The notes beneath the pieces were generated by a model that was not told the DNA's origin, did not search any database, and worked only from the letters and a program-made list of their open reading frames with translations. Positions 53,554 to 62,544 of a DNA stretch of 64,000 bases are shown piece by piece (the stretch's first letter is position 1; every line of letters starts with the position of its first letter). This stretch comes from JAWKJY01 sp041393535 (lineage in GTDB: Bacteria; Actinomycetota; Thermoleophilia; Gaiellales; Gaiellaceae), in the NCBI GenBank assembly GCA_041393535.1, contig JAWKJY010000003.1, forward strand, positions 62,001 through 126,000, given 5' to 3'. Position numbers and translations under genes: made by a program.

Positions 53554-53751
53554 TCAGAGGAGGATGCGCGCGGCGATCTCGGGCGAGCAGCCCTGGTCGA
53601 CGAGCTCGACCGCGTGGTGGAGGTCGACGTCGCTCGCCGCGACCCGCTCCGCGAGCTCGACCGGGTACCCGGCCTCCATCAGCACGTGGAGCCGCCAACC
53701 CTCGACCTTGCTGCGTTCGTCCTGTCCAGACTCGAGCTGCATCTCCGTCAT
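53554..53751 (-). CDS. Small conserved-looking protein
   Basis: The 65-residue soluble protein is mostly alpha-helical (VEGWRLHVLMEAGYPVELAERVAASDVDLHHAVELVDQGCSPEIAARILL) and has a composition like a small domain. No family is recognised. It lies alone between xseA and the coiled-coil gene; a TAGAAC box about 10 nt before the ATG may be the -10. Confidence 0.6.
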   Translation of the reverse strand: MTEMQLESGQDERSKVEGWRLHVLMEAGYPVELAERVAASDVDLHHAVELVDQGCSPEIAARILL

Positions 53752-53839
53752 CCCACGAGTGGTTCTACCCGAGTCAGACGAACCCTGCGGCGAAAGGTCA
53801 GTGGAATTCCCCGCGTCTTCACGCTTCTTAATGAAGGGT

Positions 53840-55192
53840 TCACGACGTCTCGCGGCCGACGGCCTGCTCGGCGTGCCGGAAGGCGCGCTCGAACTCGGCG
53901 AGCTTGGCGGACAGCTCGAGCTCGAGGTCGGTCTCGAACGCCGCCAGGCGCCCGGCGGCGTCGTCGACGGCCTTGTCGAAGCGGCTGGTCAGGAACGCGA
54001 TCCGCTCCTCGGCAAGGCTGGTCTGCGCCTCCGCGGCCCGGACGACCTCGTCGAGCTGGCGCTGGAGCCGGCGCGCGGTCGTCTGCGCGACCTCGGTCAT
54101 GCGGGCGGCGACGTCCTTCTCGGCCTGCTTCGAGAAGTGCTCGAGGCTCTTCTCCAGCTCACGGGCGAGGCGCGCGGCGGTCTCCTCGCGCGACTGCTTC
54201 ACCTGGACGTCGAAGCGCCGCTCGGCCTCCTCGACGAGCCGGTCGGTGGCGCGGTCGAGCGAGCGCTGGAGCTGCTCGACGACGCGGCGCTCGATCTCCG
54301 GGATGGTGGCGGACAGCCGGGCGCGCGCCTCGGCCTCCTCCCGCTCCGCCTCCTCGCGGAGCGAGCGGGACTGCACGCGCAGGCGCTCCTGCAGGTCGCT
54401 GAGCGCCCGGCGCTGCTCTGCCGCCTGCGCGTCGACGTCCGTGACGGCCTCGGCGAACACCTCGGCCAGCTGGTGGGCGAAGTCGGCGCGAAGGCGCTCG
54501 ATCGCCGCGTGCTGGGAGCTCGTCATGACGTCGACCTCGCTCGCGTGGGCGTCGAGGCGCTCCTCGTGCGCGGCGAGGGCGCTCGCCTGGCGCTGGACGA
54601 GCCCGTCCAGCCGCTCCTTCAGCTCGCGCTGGCCCCGCTCGAGGTCCGTGCTCCATGCGGACACGCGCTGGGAGAGGCGCTCCTGCGCGTCCGTGACGGC
54701 GCTCGCGAGCTGGTTGCGGGCCTCCTGCACCTGGGCATCGATCGCGGTGAGCCGCTCCTCCCGCAGCTGCCGCTCCTGCTCGAGCAGCAGGTGCGAGGTC
54801 TCCGCCCGCTCGCGCATCAGCGTGTGCTCGAGCTCGGCGGCGCGCGCGGCAGCGTGCTGGTCGAGCGCCCGCTCGATGTGTCCGAGGCCCTTGAGCCGCT
54901 GGTCGTCGAGCGCTCGCAGATGGGCGATGCCGCGCAGCAGGACGACGGCGCCGGCCTCGGCCGCGCCGGCGAGCAGGAAGGCGCCGACGGCCACGAGGAT
55001 CGGCTCCCAGTCGCCTCGGCCGGAGGCCAGCGACACGGCGAGCACGACGGCGGAGGCGAGCGCGAGCAGTCCGAAGGCCCCTGCGAGGCGGCGCAGCGCG
55101 CGCTCGCCCACACGGTCGCGCGAGGCGGCCCAGTAGGACAGCGCGACGACCGCGACCGCGACCGCCACGGCGATCTCGAACGGCACCGCCAT
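53840..55192 (-). CDS. Membrane protein with very long coiled coil
   Basis: The 450-residue protein has two N-terminal membrane helices (IAVAVAVAVVALSYWAA and AFGLLALASAVVLAVSL, with WEPILVAVGAFLLAGAAEAGAVVLL as a third), then an almost continuous charged coiled coil from about residue 95 to 450. The heptad region includes RERAETSHLLLEQERQLREERL, EEAEREEAEARARL and QSREETAARLARELEK. The design resembles RmuC/ExbB-adjacent or chemoreceptor-like signalling rods, but no domain is recognised. TACCAT lies 6 nt before the ATG. Confidence 0.75.
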   Translation of the reverse strand: MAVPFEIAVAVAVAVVALSYWAASRDRVGERALRRLAGAFGLLALASAVVLAVSLASGRGDWEPILVAVGAFLLAGAAEAGAVVLLRGIAHLRALDDQRLKGLGHIERALDQHAAARAAELEHTLMRERAETSHLLLEQERQLREERLTAIDAQVQEARNQLASAVTDAQERLSQRVSAWSTDLERGQRELKERLDGLVQRQASALAAHEERLDAHASEVDVMTSSQHAAIERLRADFAHQLAEVFAEAVTDVDAQAAEQRRALSDLQERLRVQSRSLREEAEREEAEARARLSATIPEIERRVVEQLQRSLDRATDRLVEEAERRFDVQVKQSREETAARLARELEKSLEHFSKQAEKDVAARMTEVAQTTARRLQRQLDEVVRAAEAQTSLAEERIAFLTSRFDKAVDDAAGRLAAFETDLELELSAKLAEFERAFRHAEQAVGRETS

Positions 55193-55235
55193 GGATGGAT
55201 GGTAGTGCCCGCGCGCGTGCGGGGCCGCGCCCGGC

Positions 55236-56376
55236 CTAGCGGGCCGCGCGCGCCAGCGCCCGGACGCGCGCCAGGGCCGTGCGGGCGACCTCCCCGGCCA
55301 GCCGGTCCGCGGCCGCGCCCGGGCCGGAGGGCGAGAACGTCAGCACCGTGACCACGACGGCGCCGCCCGGCCAGTAGACGACGCCGTTGTCGTGGCGCGC
55401 CGTGTCGATCCAGCCGGCCTTGCGCGCGATCGGCAGCGAGCCCGTCCCGAGGTCGAGCTTGCCGTGATCGGTCGTGTGGAGGAGGAGCCAGAGCAGGTAC
55501 CGCGCCTCGGCGGTCGTGACGGCACCGTCCAGGCGCGTCGCGATCTGGCCGCGGCCGTCCGCCGCCTGGTGCACGAGCGAGATCAGGCGGGCCAGGTCGT
55601 ACGCGGACGTGTACTTCCCGCGCCCGAAGCTCGGGCTCGCCTCGACCCGGAGCGGGATCGGCGTGAGCCCGAGCTGCTGCTCCTCCTCGATCAGGTAGCC
55701 GCCGAACATCTCGCTGTCGAGCAGGCCGAGCTCTCGCATCAGCGCGTCGACGCGCGCCGAGCCGCCGCCCGTCGAGCCGCCGACCAGGACCTCGAGCGCG
55801 TTCGCCGCCTCGTTGTCCGAGCTCACGATCATCCGCCGCAGCAGCCCGTCGAGCGACGACCCGGGCGTGGGTGGGCCGGTGGTGGAGCGCAGGACCTCGA
55901 CGGCGATCGCGAGCTTCAGCGTCGAGGCGGCCGGGAAGCGCGCGCGGGCGTTCCAGGCCGCGCCCGCCCCCGTCGACAGGTCCTGCACGTAGGCGGCGGC
56001 GATCGTCGGGAAGCCCCGGACGAGGGTGGCCACCCGCTGCTGCAGGGTCGCGTCGAGCCGCGCCAGCGGCACCCGTGGCCTCGCGGCCGCCGGCAGCCCG
56101 AAGACGGGGGACACGGGCGTCGAGCGCACGCGCGAGCCGTCCGACCGCAGGCCCTCCAGGCCGATCGCCCCGTCGCCCGTCGGCAGGCGCACGTCGACGC
56201 CCCCGGCCGGGTCGCCCGACGGCGACCTGGCCGACCGGCTCGCCGTCGACGAGGACGACGAGGCGCGTGATCCCGCGCGGGACCTCGGCCACGATCTCGC
56301 CGAACGATGCCTGGTACGCCGCCGGGGCGATCAGCCGCGGCGCGTCCGCCGCGGGCGTGGCGGGCAGCGCGTGCAT
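55236..56376 (-). CDS. Class A beta-lactamase-like serine hydrolase (one frameshift)
   Basis: The ATG frame gives about 55 residues, PRGITRLVVLVDGEPVGQVA (an Ig-like domain). One base change near 56218 joins it to the longer frame, which has the catalytic SxxK in RFPAASTLKLAIAVEV, the SDN loop MIVSSDNEAANALE, and KAGWIDTARHD in place of the KTG box. Serine beta-lactamase and PBP-type hydrolases share this layout. It lacks a clear signal peptide in the visible frames. Confidence 0.78.
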
Positions 56377-56377
56377 C

Positions 56378-57109
56378 TCAGGTGGCCCGCAGCGCGGCGA
56401 GCGAGCAGGCCAGGAGCACGGTCGAGACGGCGAGGAGGCGCAGCGCGGCCTCCGGCGCGTCCGTCAGGTGCCCGCGGGTCAGCTCCTCGCTGCCGCCGTG
56501 GCGATCGACCGTGCCGCGGATCGCGCGGACGTCCCGGCGGATGCCGCGCACGTGGGTGGAGAGGCGCCGCTGCGCCAGCGAGAGCGCGGTCGCGAAGAGC
56601 GCCGCGAGCGCGGCCTCCGCGCGGATCGTCCCCGCGCTCGCGAACGCGCCGGTCAGGACCGGGAACCCGCCCCAGGCGAGCGCGAACCACGCGTCCGTGT
56701 GGAAGCGGCCGCCGGCCAGCTCGAGGTTGTACGCGACGACGAGGAAGGCGCCGGCTGCCACGAAGAGCCCGATCCACGGGTCGACGACGGCCGCCGCGAC
56801 GGTGCCGATCGCGACGGCGGCGCCGATCGAGCCGGCGGCCAGTGCGACGAGCACGGGGGAGGGGATGTCCGTGCGCAAGGGGCGCCCGTGCAGCTCGTCG
56901 AGCGCATGGGCGCCGATGCCGACGGCGAGCAGGAAGGCGGCGAGCGCGGCGCCCGTCCGCCCGGCGTCGAAGGCGGGCGAGACGGCGGCGCCGATCACGA
57001 CGTAGGACAGGTGCCAGGCGGTGTACGGCGGGTGGAGGAGCGTGACGTAGTCCCGCCAGCCGCCCGGCCGGAGCGCGTAGAAGGCCGGGCGCGGGAGGTC
57101 AGTCGCCAC
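56378..57109 (-). CDS. Multi-pass membrane protein, UbiA-like
   Basis: The 243-residue protein has about seven helices and a loop AVGIGAHALDELHGRPLRTDIPS, vaguely like the Asp-rich motif of UbiA prenyltransferases but with only part of it. It lies in an operon with the methyltransferase (11-bp overlap), where a menaquinone or lipid role would fit. No family assignment is certain. It is followed directly by the beta-lactamase-like gene. Confidence 0.65.
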   Translation of the reverse strand: MATDLPRPAFYALRPGGWRDYVTLLHPPYTAWHLSYVVIGAAVSPAFDAGRTGAALAAFLLAVGIGAHALDELHGRPLRTDIPSPVLVALAAGSIGAAVAIGTVAAAVVDPWIGLFVAAGAFLVVAYNLELAGGRFHTDAWFALAWGGFPVLTGAFASAGTIRAEAALAALFATALSLAQRRLSTHVRGIRRDVRAIRGTVDRHGGSEELTRGHLTDAPEAALRLLAVSTVLLACSLAALRAT

Positions 57110-57824
57110 GCCGGCCCCAGACGACGACCCCGCCGCCGAGCGAGAGTCGGCGGGCGCGGACGTCCGCGAAGCCCGCCGACGCGTAGAGCGCGACGAGGTC
57201 GTCGAGCCCGCGGCCGCGCCAGAACGCGCGGATGCTCCCGCCGAGGAAGCGCCCGACCCGGCCCCAGTCGCCGGACACCGCCCGTCCGAGCACGGGCAGG
57301 CCGACGCCGACGTACAGCTCCCACGCGGGGCGGGCGAGCGGCCAGGACGGCACGCCGAACTCGAGGGACGCGAACGTCCCGCCAGGGCGCACCGCCCGCG
57401 CGAGCTCGCGCAGCGTTGCCGCCTCGTCGTCGACGTAGCGGAGCAGGTACGTCACGGTCAGGTGGTCGACGGAGGCGTCGGCGACGGGGAGTGCCTCGGC
57501 ACGGCCCTCCAGGAGCTCGATCCGGTCCGCGAATCCCGCCTGCTCCACGCGCCGGCGGGCCTCGGCCAGCATCCCCGCGCTGCGGTCGACGCCCACCACG
57601 GAGCAGCCGTGCCGGCGGACGAGCTCGATCGCGACCGCGCCGGTGCCGGTGGCGACGTCGAGGACGGTCTCGCCCGGCGCGGCCGCGATCCGCGAGACGA
57701 GGAACCGCCGCCAGCGCGGGTCCTGGCCGAAGCTGAGCGTCGACGCGACCCGGTCGTAGGTCGGCCCGAGCGGCGCGAACAGGGCTCCGGCGTGGCTGGT
57801 CCTCGGCGAGGCGTCGAGGCTCAC
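57099..57824 (-). CDS. UbiE/MenG-like SAM methyltransferase
   Basis: The 241-residue protein begins FAPLGPTYDRVASTLSFGQDPRWRRFLVSRI, the UbiE/COQ5 start, and has motif I VLDVATGTGAVAIEL, VGVDRSAGMLAEAR, ALPVADASVDHLTVTYLLRYVDD and RPGGTFASLEFGVP. It probably methylates a demethylmenaquinone or similar acceptor. GTG starts 18 bp from the divergent start at 57843. Confidence 0.87.
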   Translation of the reverse strand: MSLDASPRTSHAGALFAPLGPTYDRVASTLSFGQDPRWRRFLVSRIAAAPGETVLDVATGTGAVAIELVRRHGCSVVGVDRSAGMLAEARRRVEQAGFADRIELLEGRAEALPVADASVDHLTVTYLLRYVDDEAATLRELARAVRPGGTFASLEFGVPSWPLARPAWELYVGVGLPVLGRAVSGDWGRVGRFLGGSIRAFWRGRGLDDLVALYASAGFADVRARRLSLGGGVVVWGRRGD

Positions 57825-57842
57825 CGGGATATTCTTGCTGGG
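57825..57842. promoter_or_regulatory. Overlapping divergent leaderless promoters
   Basis: Only 18 bp separate the two start codons. The AT-rich core GATATTCT serves as TATTCT, 7 nt before the rightward ATG at 57843; read on the other strand it gives GAATATC, 4 nt before the leftward GTG at 57824. The two promoters should therefore compete. Confidence 0.5.
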
Positions 57843-58400
57843 ATGAGCCTCGAGGACGAGCTGCTCGCCGCGGCCCGGGCCGCCTCGGCGCTGGCACGGG
57901 ATGGCGAGGCGCTCTCCGGCGTCATCCCCGCAGAGCCGCAGTCCGGCCTGCGCGTGTACCTGTGCGCCTTCGAGGCGGGCGAGGCCGGTGCGCGCACGTG
58001 GCTCGCCCTCGACGGCGCACATGCCCCGGTCGCGGATCGGCAGGTGGTGCGGGACGCGGCCTCGATCGTCGCCGCGTGCGAGCTGGCCGAGGAGTGCGCC
58101 GGCGGCGGCGACGTCGCCCGGCTGCGGACGACCCTGATGGAGCTGCGGCTGGCCGAGAACCCGGAGGGGATCGAGGAGGCCGAGCAGGCGGCCGCCGCGC
58201 TCGAGTTCGCGATCGAGCCGCCGCCGCGCGTCGCCCGGCCGGGCTACCTCGACTCGCTCGGGCAGGCGGCGACGGTGCTCGAGGTCGCGCTCGGCGAGAC
58301 GGGGCCGTCGCCGTTCGCGCGCGCGATGCAGGTGGGAATGGGCGCGGTGGAGGAGTTCGTCAACGAGGTCGAGCGCGGCTACCGCGGCTCGCTGGGCTAG
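57843..58400 (+). CDS. Hypothetical protein
   Basis: The 185-residue soluble protein is rich in Ala, Glu and Leu and has two Cys (YLCAFEAG, AACELAEEC). No family is recognised. It has a leaderless-type start at 7 nt from TATTCT and is followed 13 bp later by another unknown gene, so the two probably work together. Confidence 0.65.
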   Translation: MSLEDELLAAARAASALARDGEALSGVIPAEPQSGLRVYLCAFEAGEAGARTWLALDGAHAPVADRQVVRDAASIVAACELAEECAGGGDVARLRTTLMELRLAENPEGIEEAEQAAAALEFAIEPPPRVARPGYLDSLGQAATVLEVALGETGPSPFARAMQVGMGAVEEFVNEVERGYRGSLG

Positions 58401-58413
58401 AGAGGAGCGTCGA

Positions 58414-58713
58414 ATGGAGGGCGGAGGGTTCTTCCAGTTCCCGTTCGGGGGCGACCCGGACGACCTGATGCGCGGCATCCGCGAGTTCGCCGAGAAGCAG
58501 ACGGAGGCGATGCAGGAGTCGCAGCGCGAGCAGTTCGCCACGCTCACGCTCAACACCGCCGTCGAGCTGACCGGCTCGGCCCTCGCGCGGCTGCAGCCCT
58601 CGGGCACGATCGACGAGCAGTCGCTCGCCCTGCGCGACGCGATGCGCGTGCTCTTCCCGGAGGCCGTCGCCCTCGTCTCGGCGGCGCGCTCCGGCTTCAT
58701 GCGCGAGCACTAG
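58414..58713 (+). CDS. Hypothetical protein (helical)
   Basis: The 99-residue protein starts with Gly/Phe-rich MEGGGFFQFPFGGDPDD, then helical segments (LMRGIREFAEKQTEAMQESQREQFATLTL). No family is recognised. An AGAGGAG ribosome site precedes the ATG. It is followed by a strong hairpin terminator. Confidence 0.65.
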   Translation: MEGGGFFQFPFGGDPDDLMRGIREFAEKQTEAMQESQREQFATLTLNTAVELTGSALARLQPSGTIDEQSLALRDAMRVLFPEAVALVSAARSGFMREH

Positions 58714-58796
58714 GCGACGCCGCGGGCGACGCGACGGGGCTTCGCCCTCCGCTGCCGCGTTGGGGCCCGCCTCCGGTGATGCCCAGCGGTCGCCCG

Positions 58797-58845
58797 CCGG
58801 CCAGGTCGGGCCGCCGTGGGGCGGCCCGGCGCCCGCCCTGGCCGG
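58797..58845 (+). terminator. Nested hairpin, likely terminator
   Basis: The outer arms CCGGCCAGG (58797-58805) and CCTGGCCGG (58837-58845) enclose the inner arms CGGGCCGCC (58807-58815) and GGCGGCCCG (58820-58828). It lies 84 bp downstream of the 58414 gene. Confidence 0.6.
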
Positions 58846-58885
58846 GTGGGCACGCCGCTCACGGCCCCGTCGCTACGCTCCCGCG

Positions 58886-59563
58886 GTGAGTCGAGCCCGC
58901 TACGTCGTCCCGATCACGGCGCTGTTCGTGATGGCGCTCGTCCTGTCGAACGTCATCACGGTCAAGATCGTGGAGGTCGGCGGACGGCAGTTCGACGCGG
59001 GCACGATCCTGTTCCCGCTCACGTACCTGATCGGCGACGTCCTGACCGAGGTCTACGGCTACCGCCGCGCGCGCTCGCTGATCTGGATCGGCTTCGGCGT
59101 CAACCTCGTCGCCATCGGGGTCATCCAGCTCGCGATCGCGCTGCCGGCTGCGGGCTTCTGGCAGGAGAACCAGGCGGCGTACGAGACCGTGCTCGGCACG
59201 ACCTGGCGGATCTTCCTCGGCTCGCTGGCCGCCTATCTCGTCGGCGAGTTCGCGAACTCGTACATCCTGGCCCGCCTGAAGGTCGCGACGCAGGGGCGGT
59301 TCCTCTGGCTGAGGACGAGCAGCTCGACGGTCGTCGGTCAGGGCCTCGACTCGGTGATCTTCTCGGTGATCGCGTTCGCGGGGACGGGGATCGCGCTCGG
59401 CAACCAGATCGCGACGATCTGGGTGATCAAGGTCCTCTGGGAGGTGGCCGCGACGCCGCTGACCTACGCGGTCGTGACGTTCCTGAAGCGGCGCGAGGGC
59501 ATCGACTGGTACGACCGCGACACGAACTTCAACCCGCTCGCGCTCCGCGGCGGGGCCGGCTGA
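58886..59563 (+). CDS. yhhQ: Queuosine precursor transporter
   Basis: The 225-residue protein is the VUT/YhhQ family: ALVLSNVITVKIVEVGG, FDAGTILFPLTYLIGDVLTEVYGYRRARSLIWIGF and GEFANSYILARLKVATQGRFLWLRTSSSTVVGQGLDSVIF. It imports 7-cyano-7-deazaguanine or 7-aminomethyl-7-deazaguanine. GTG lies 7 nt after TACGCT. Confidence 0.92.
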   Translation: MSRARYVVPITALFVMALVLSNVITVKIVEVGGRQFDAGTILFPLTYLIGDVLTEVYGYRRARSLIWIGFGVNLVAIGVIQLAIALPAAGFWQENQAAYETVLGTTWRIFLGSLAAYLVGEFANSYILARLKVATQGRFLWLRTSSSTVVGQGLDSVIFSVIAFAGTGIALGNQIATIWVIKVLWEVAATPLTYAVVTFLKRREGIDWYDRDTNFNPLALRGGAG

Positions 59564-59599
59564 GCGCGGTCGGACGGCCGTCGCGACGGCGCCCGCGGC

Positions 59600-60595
59600 C
59601 TACGGCCGGCGGGAGACCTCGGGCCGCGGGAACCAGTCCGGGTATCGCTCACCGGCGACGGCGCCCACCGGGAACGCGTCGCCGAGCGCCGCGACCTCGT
59701 CGGGGGTCAGGCGCACGCCGGCCGCGGCGGCGTTCTCCTCGAGGTACGCGACGCGCTTCGTGCCCGGGATCGGCACGACGTCCGCTCCCTGGGCGAGCAG
59801 CCAGGCGAGCGCGACCTGCCCCGGCGACGCCTGCTTCTCGGCCGCGAGGCGCTCGAGGGGGGCGAGCAGCTCGACGTTCCGCTCGATGTTGCCCTCGGCG
59901 TACCGGGGGGCGACGTTCCTGCGCCAGTCCTTCTCGACCAGGTCGCCTCGACCGCGGATCCGGCCGGTCAGGATGCCGCGTCCGAGCGGGGCGAACGGCA
60001 TCAGGCCGATGCCGAGGTCGCGGCAGACGGCGAGCGCCTCGCCCTCGATGCCCCGCTCGAAGAGCGACCACTCCGACTGCAGCGTGGCGATCGGCGCGAC
60101 CGCGGCGGCCCGGCGGACGTCCTCCGGCAGCGCCTCGGAGAGGCCGATCGCGCGCACCTTCCCCGCGGCGACGAGCTCGGCCATCGCGCCCACCGTCTCC
60201 TCGACGGGCACCTCCGGATCGACCCGATGGAGCTGGTAGAGGTCGATCACGTCGATGCCGAGGCGCGCGAGGCTCGCGTCGCACGCGCGCCGCACGTGCT
60301 CGGGGTCGCCGCAGATGCGGACGCGCACGCCCTCGACCCGGACGAAGCCGCACTTCGTCGCGACGACCGCCTGCTCGCGCCGGCCCGCGAGCGCGCGACC
60401 GACGACCCGCTCGTTCGCGCCGTCCCCGTAGACGTCGGCGGTGTCGAGCAGCGTCACGCCCAGCTCGAGGGCGCGCCGGATCGTCTCGACGCCGCTCGCC
60501 TCGTCCGGCTCGCCGTCGAGGTCCGAGATGCTCATGCATCCAAGGCCGACGGCGCCGACCCGGATGCCGCTGCGACCGAGCTCGCGCATCTCCAT
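59600..60595 (-). CDS. Aldo/keto reductase
   Basis: The 331-residue protein has the AKR motifs GVTLLDTADVYGDGANERVVGRAL (Asp, Tyr), VVATKCGF (Lys), DLYQLHRVDPEVP (His) and the C-terminal NADPH site VPIPGTKRVAYLEENAAA. The substrate is unknown. It lies 11 bp after the MarR gene and may be part of the same leftward transcript. Confidence 0.92.
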   Translation of the reverse strand: MEMRELGRSGIRVGAVGLGCMSISDLDGEPDEASGVETIRRALELGVTLLDTADVYGDGANERVVGRALAGRREQAVVATKCGFVRVEGVRVRICGDPEHVRRACDASLARLGIDVIDLYQLHRVDPEVPVEETVGAMAELVAAGKVRAIGLSEALPEDVRRAAAVAPIATLQSEWSLFERGIEGEALAVCRDLGIGLMPFAPLGRGILTGRIRGRGDLVEKDWRRNVAPRYAEGNIERNVELLAPLERLAAEKQASPGQVALAWLLAQGADVVPIPGTKRVAYLEENAAAAGVRLTPDEVAALGDAFPVGAVAGERYPDWFPRPEVSRRP

Positions 60596-60606
60596 GGCGC
60601 GGCAGC

Positions 60607-61050
60607 CTAGCTGGTCGCCTGGCCGATCAGCGCGGCGTCCCGCTGCTCCGCGAGCACGCGCTCGAGCGTCTCGAGCGAGGCCGCGAGCTGCGTCCGCTCG
60701 TCCGGCGGCAGCCCTGCGAGGACGTCCTCGAGCGCCCGGGTGAAGCGCGCCCGCCGGGCCGCGTGCTCCCGCGTGCCGATCGGCGTCGGCGCGAGCAGCT
60801 TCGCCCGGGCGTCGAGCGGGTCGGCCGTGCGCTCCACGAGCCCGCGCTCGACCAGGGCGTCCGCCGTGCGGCTGGCGGTCGGGACGCTGACGCCGAGCTC
60901 CTCGGCGAGGGCACCGACGCGGAGCGAGCCGCGCAGCACGATCGCGCGCAGCGCGAGCGCCTGGGGCGACGTGAGCGGGATCGCCTCCTCGCCCGCCCGG
61001 TTCCGCTCCCGGATGATCGCCGCGCGGAGGCGGATGATCCCCTCCGCCAT
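60607..61050 (-). CDS. MarR family transcriptional regulator
   Basis: The 147-residue protein has a winged helix with PLTSPQALALRAIVLRGSLRVGALAEELGVSVPTASRTADALVERGLVERTADPLDARAKLLAPT, the MarR fold and DxR wing. It lies 20 bp after the efflux gene, whose promoter carries a perfect palindrome typical of MarR operators, so it should repress this operon and be released by a ligand such as an exported drug. Confidence 0.9.
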   Translation of the reverse strand: MAEGIIRLRAAIIRERNRAGEEAIPLTSPQALALRAIVLRGSLRVGALAEELGVSVPTASRTADALVERGLVERTADPLDARAKLLAPTPIGTREHAARRARFTRALEDVLAGLPPDERTQLAASLETLERVLAEQRDAALIGQATS

Positions 61051-61070
61051 CCGGTCGAGCCCGCCGCCGC

Positions 61071-62522
61071 TCAGCGCGCTCTCGCAGCCGCCGCGCTCGG
61101 GGCGCGGCCCGGGACGCGCGCGCGGAGCTCGATCCGCGGCAGCGCGGCGATCGCGACCAGGGCGATCGCGGCGAGGCCGATCCCGGCGGCGAAGGCGGGC
61201 TGCAGCGCGTCGGCGAGATCGGCCGGTGCCGCGTCGGTGACGTCGCTGGCGAGGCCGGCGTTGACGATCGCGCCCATGAGGGCCGCGCCGACGGTCTGGC
61301 CGATCGAGCGCGAGAACTGGGCGGTCGCCGTCACGACCCCCATGGTGCCGCGCGGCGCGGCGTTCTGGACGACGATCACGAGCGTCTGCATGACCAGGCC
61401 GATCCCCACGCCGAGCACCATCGCGTAGCCGGTGGCGCTCCAGATGCCCGTCCCCGGCCCCATCAGCATCAGCAGCACGAAGCCGACGGCCATCGTCGGG
61501 GGGCCGGCGAGCAGGACGGGGCGCACGCGGCCGGTGCGCGAGACGATCTGCCCGGCCACGATGCTGGCCGCGATCCAGGAGAGCATGAAGGGCGTCAGCA
61601 CGGCGCCGGCACGCGTCGCGCTCGTCCCGAGCACCTCCTGGACGAAGAGGGGCAGGAAGAGGATCGCCCCGAAGGCCGCGGCGCCGACCGCGAAGAGCGC
61701 GATGTCCGCGCGGGCGATCGCTGGTAGCCGCAGCAGCCGCGGCGGGATCAGCGGGTCCGGCTCGCGCCGCTCGTGGCGCGCGAACGCGACCCCGAGCGCC
61801 GCGGCCGCCACGAGGAGGGAGACGATCACCGGCGACGTCCAGGCGTAGTCCTGGCCGCCCCAGACGGCCGCGAGGAGCCCGGCCGAGGTGGCCCCGACGA
61901 GCAGGACGCTGCCGCGCCAGTCGATCCGGGAGGGGCGCCGCTCGGCGACGTCGACGAAGCCGAGCAGCATCGCGGCGGCCGCGGCAGCGGCGAGCGGGAG
62001 GCTGACGACGAAGGCGAGGCGCCAGCTCGCGTCGTCGGCGAGCGACCCGCCGATCGCCGGCCCCGCGACGTTGGAGCCCGCGAACACGACGCCGAGGAGC
62101 GACTGCCAGCGCCCGCGCTCCCGGGGCGGGATCACGTCCCCGATCACCGCGACCCCGAGCGGGATCAGCCCGCCCGCGCCGATGCCCTGCACCGTCCGCG
62201 CCGCGACGAGCACGCCCATCGAGGGCGCGAGCGCGGCCGCGATCGAGCCGACGGCGAACAGCCCGATGCCGATCAGGAAGAGCGGCCGGCGCCCGTGGAC
62301 GTCCGACAGCTTCCCGTACAGCGGGATCGAGATCGTCGACCCGAGCATGTACGCGGAGAAGACCCACGAGTAGTGGTCGAGCCCGCCGAGGTCCGCGGCG
62401 ATCGTCGGGAGGGCGGTCGCGACGATCGTCTGGTTGATCGACGCCAGCAGCATCCCGAGCACGACGGCGCCGAGGACGACGAGCGTCCGGCGGCGACCGA
62501 GGGGGTAGACGGAGCTGTCCAT
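61071..62522 (-). CDS. DHA2 family MFS efflux transporter
   Basis: The 483-residue protein has 14 helices as in EmrB/QacA. Its motifs include LASINQTIVATALPTIAADLGG (motif D1), YGKLSDVHGRRPLFLIG (motif A) and VVFAGSNVAGPAIGGSLAD (motif C). It should export drugs or toxic metabolites using proton motive force. The ATG overlaps the operator palindrome at 62522, with a TATAGT -10 just beyond. Confidence 0.92.
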   Translation of the reverse strand: MDSSVYPLGRRRTLVVLGAVVLGMLLASINQTIVATALPTIAADLGGLDHYSWVFSAYMLGSTISIPLYGKLSDVHGRRPLFLIGIGLFAVGSIAAALAPSMGVLVAARTVQGIGAGGLIPLGVAVIGDVIPPRERGRWQSLLGVVFAGSNVAGPAIGGSLADDASWRLAFVVSLPLAAAAAAAMLLGFVDVAERRPSRIDWRGSVLLVGATSAGLLAAVWGGQDYAWTSPVIVSLLVAAAALGVAFARHERREPDPLIPPRLLRLPAIARADIALFAVGAAAFGAILFLPLFVQEVLGTSATRAGAVLTPFMLSWIAASIVAGQIVSRTGRVRPVLLAGPPTMAVGFVLLMLMGPGTGIWSATGYAMVLGVGIGLVMQTLVIVVQNAAPRGTMGVVTATAQFSRSIGQTVGAALMGAIVNAGLASDVTDAAPADLADALQPAFAAGIGLAAIALVAIAALPRIELRARVPGRAPSAAAARAR

Positions 62523-62539
62523 TTCGTTGCGCAACGAAA
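62522..62539. promoter_or_regulatory. MarR-type operator palindrome
   Basis: TTTCGTTGCGCAACGAAA is an 18-bp perfect palindrome with TTGCGCAA at its centre. It covers the start of the efflux transcript and its first codon base, and it borders the leftward -10 TATAGT (62544-62539). Binding by the MarR protein at 60607 would block transcription initiation. Confidence 0.75.
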
Positions 62540-62544
62540 CTATA

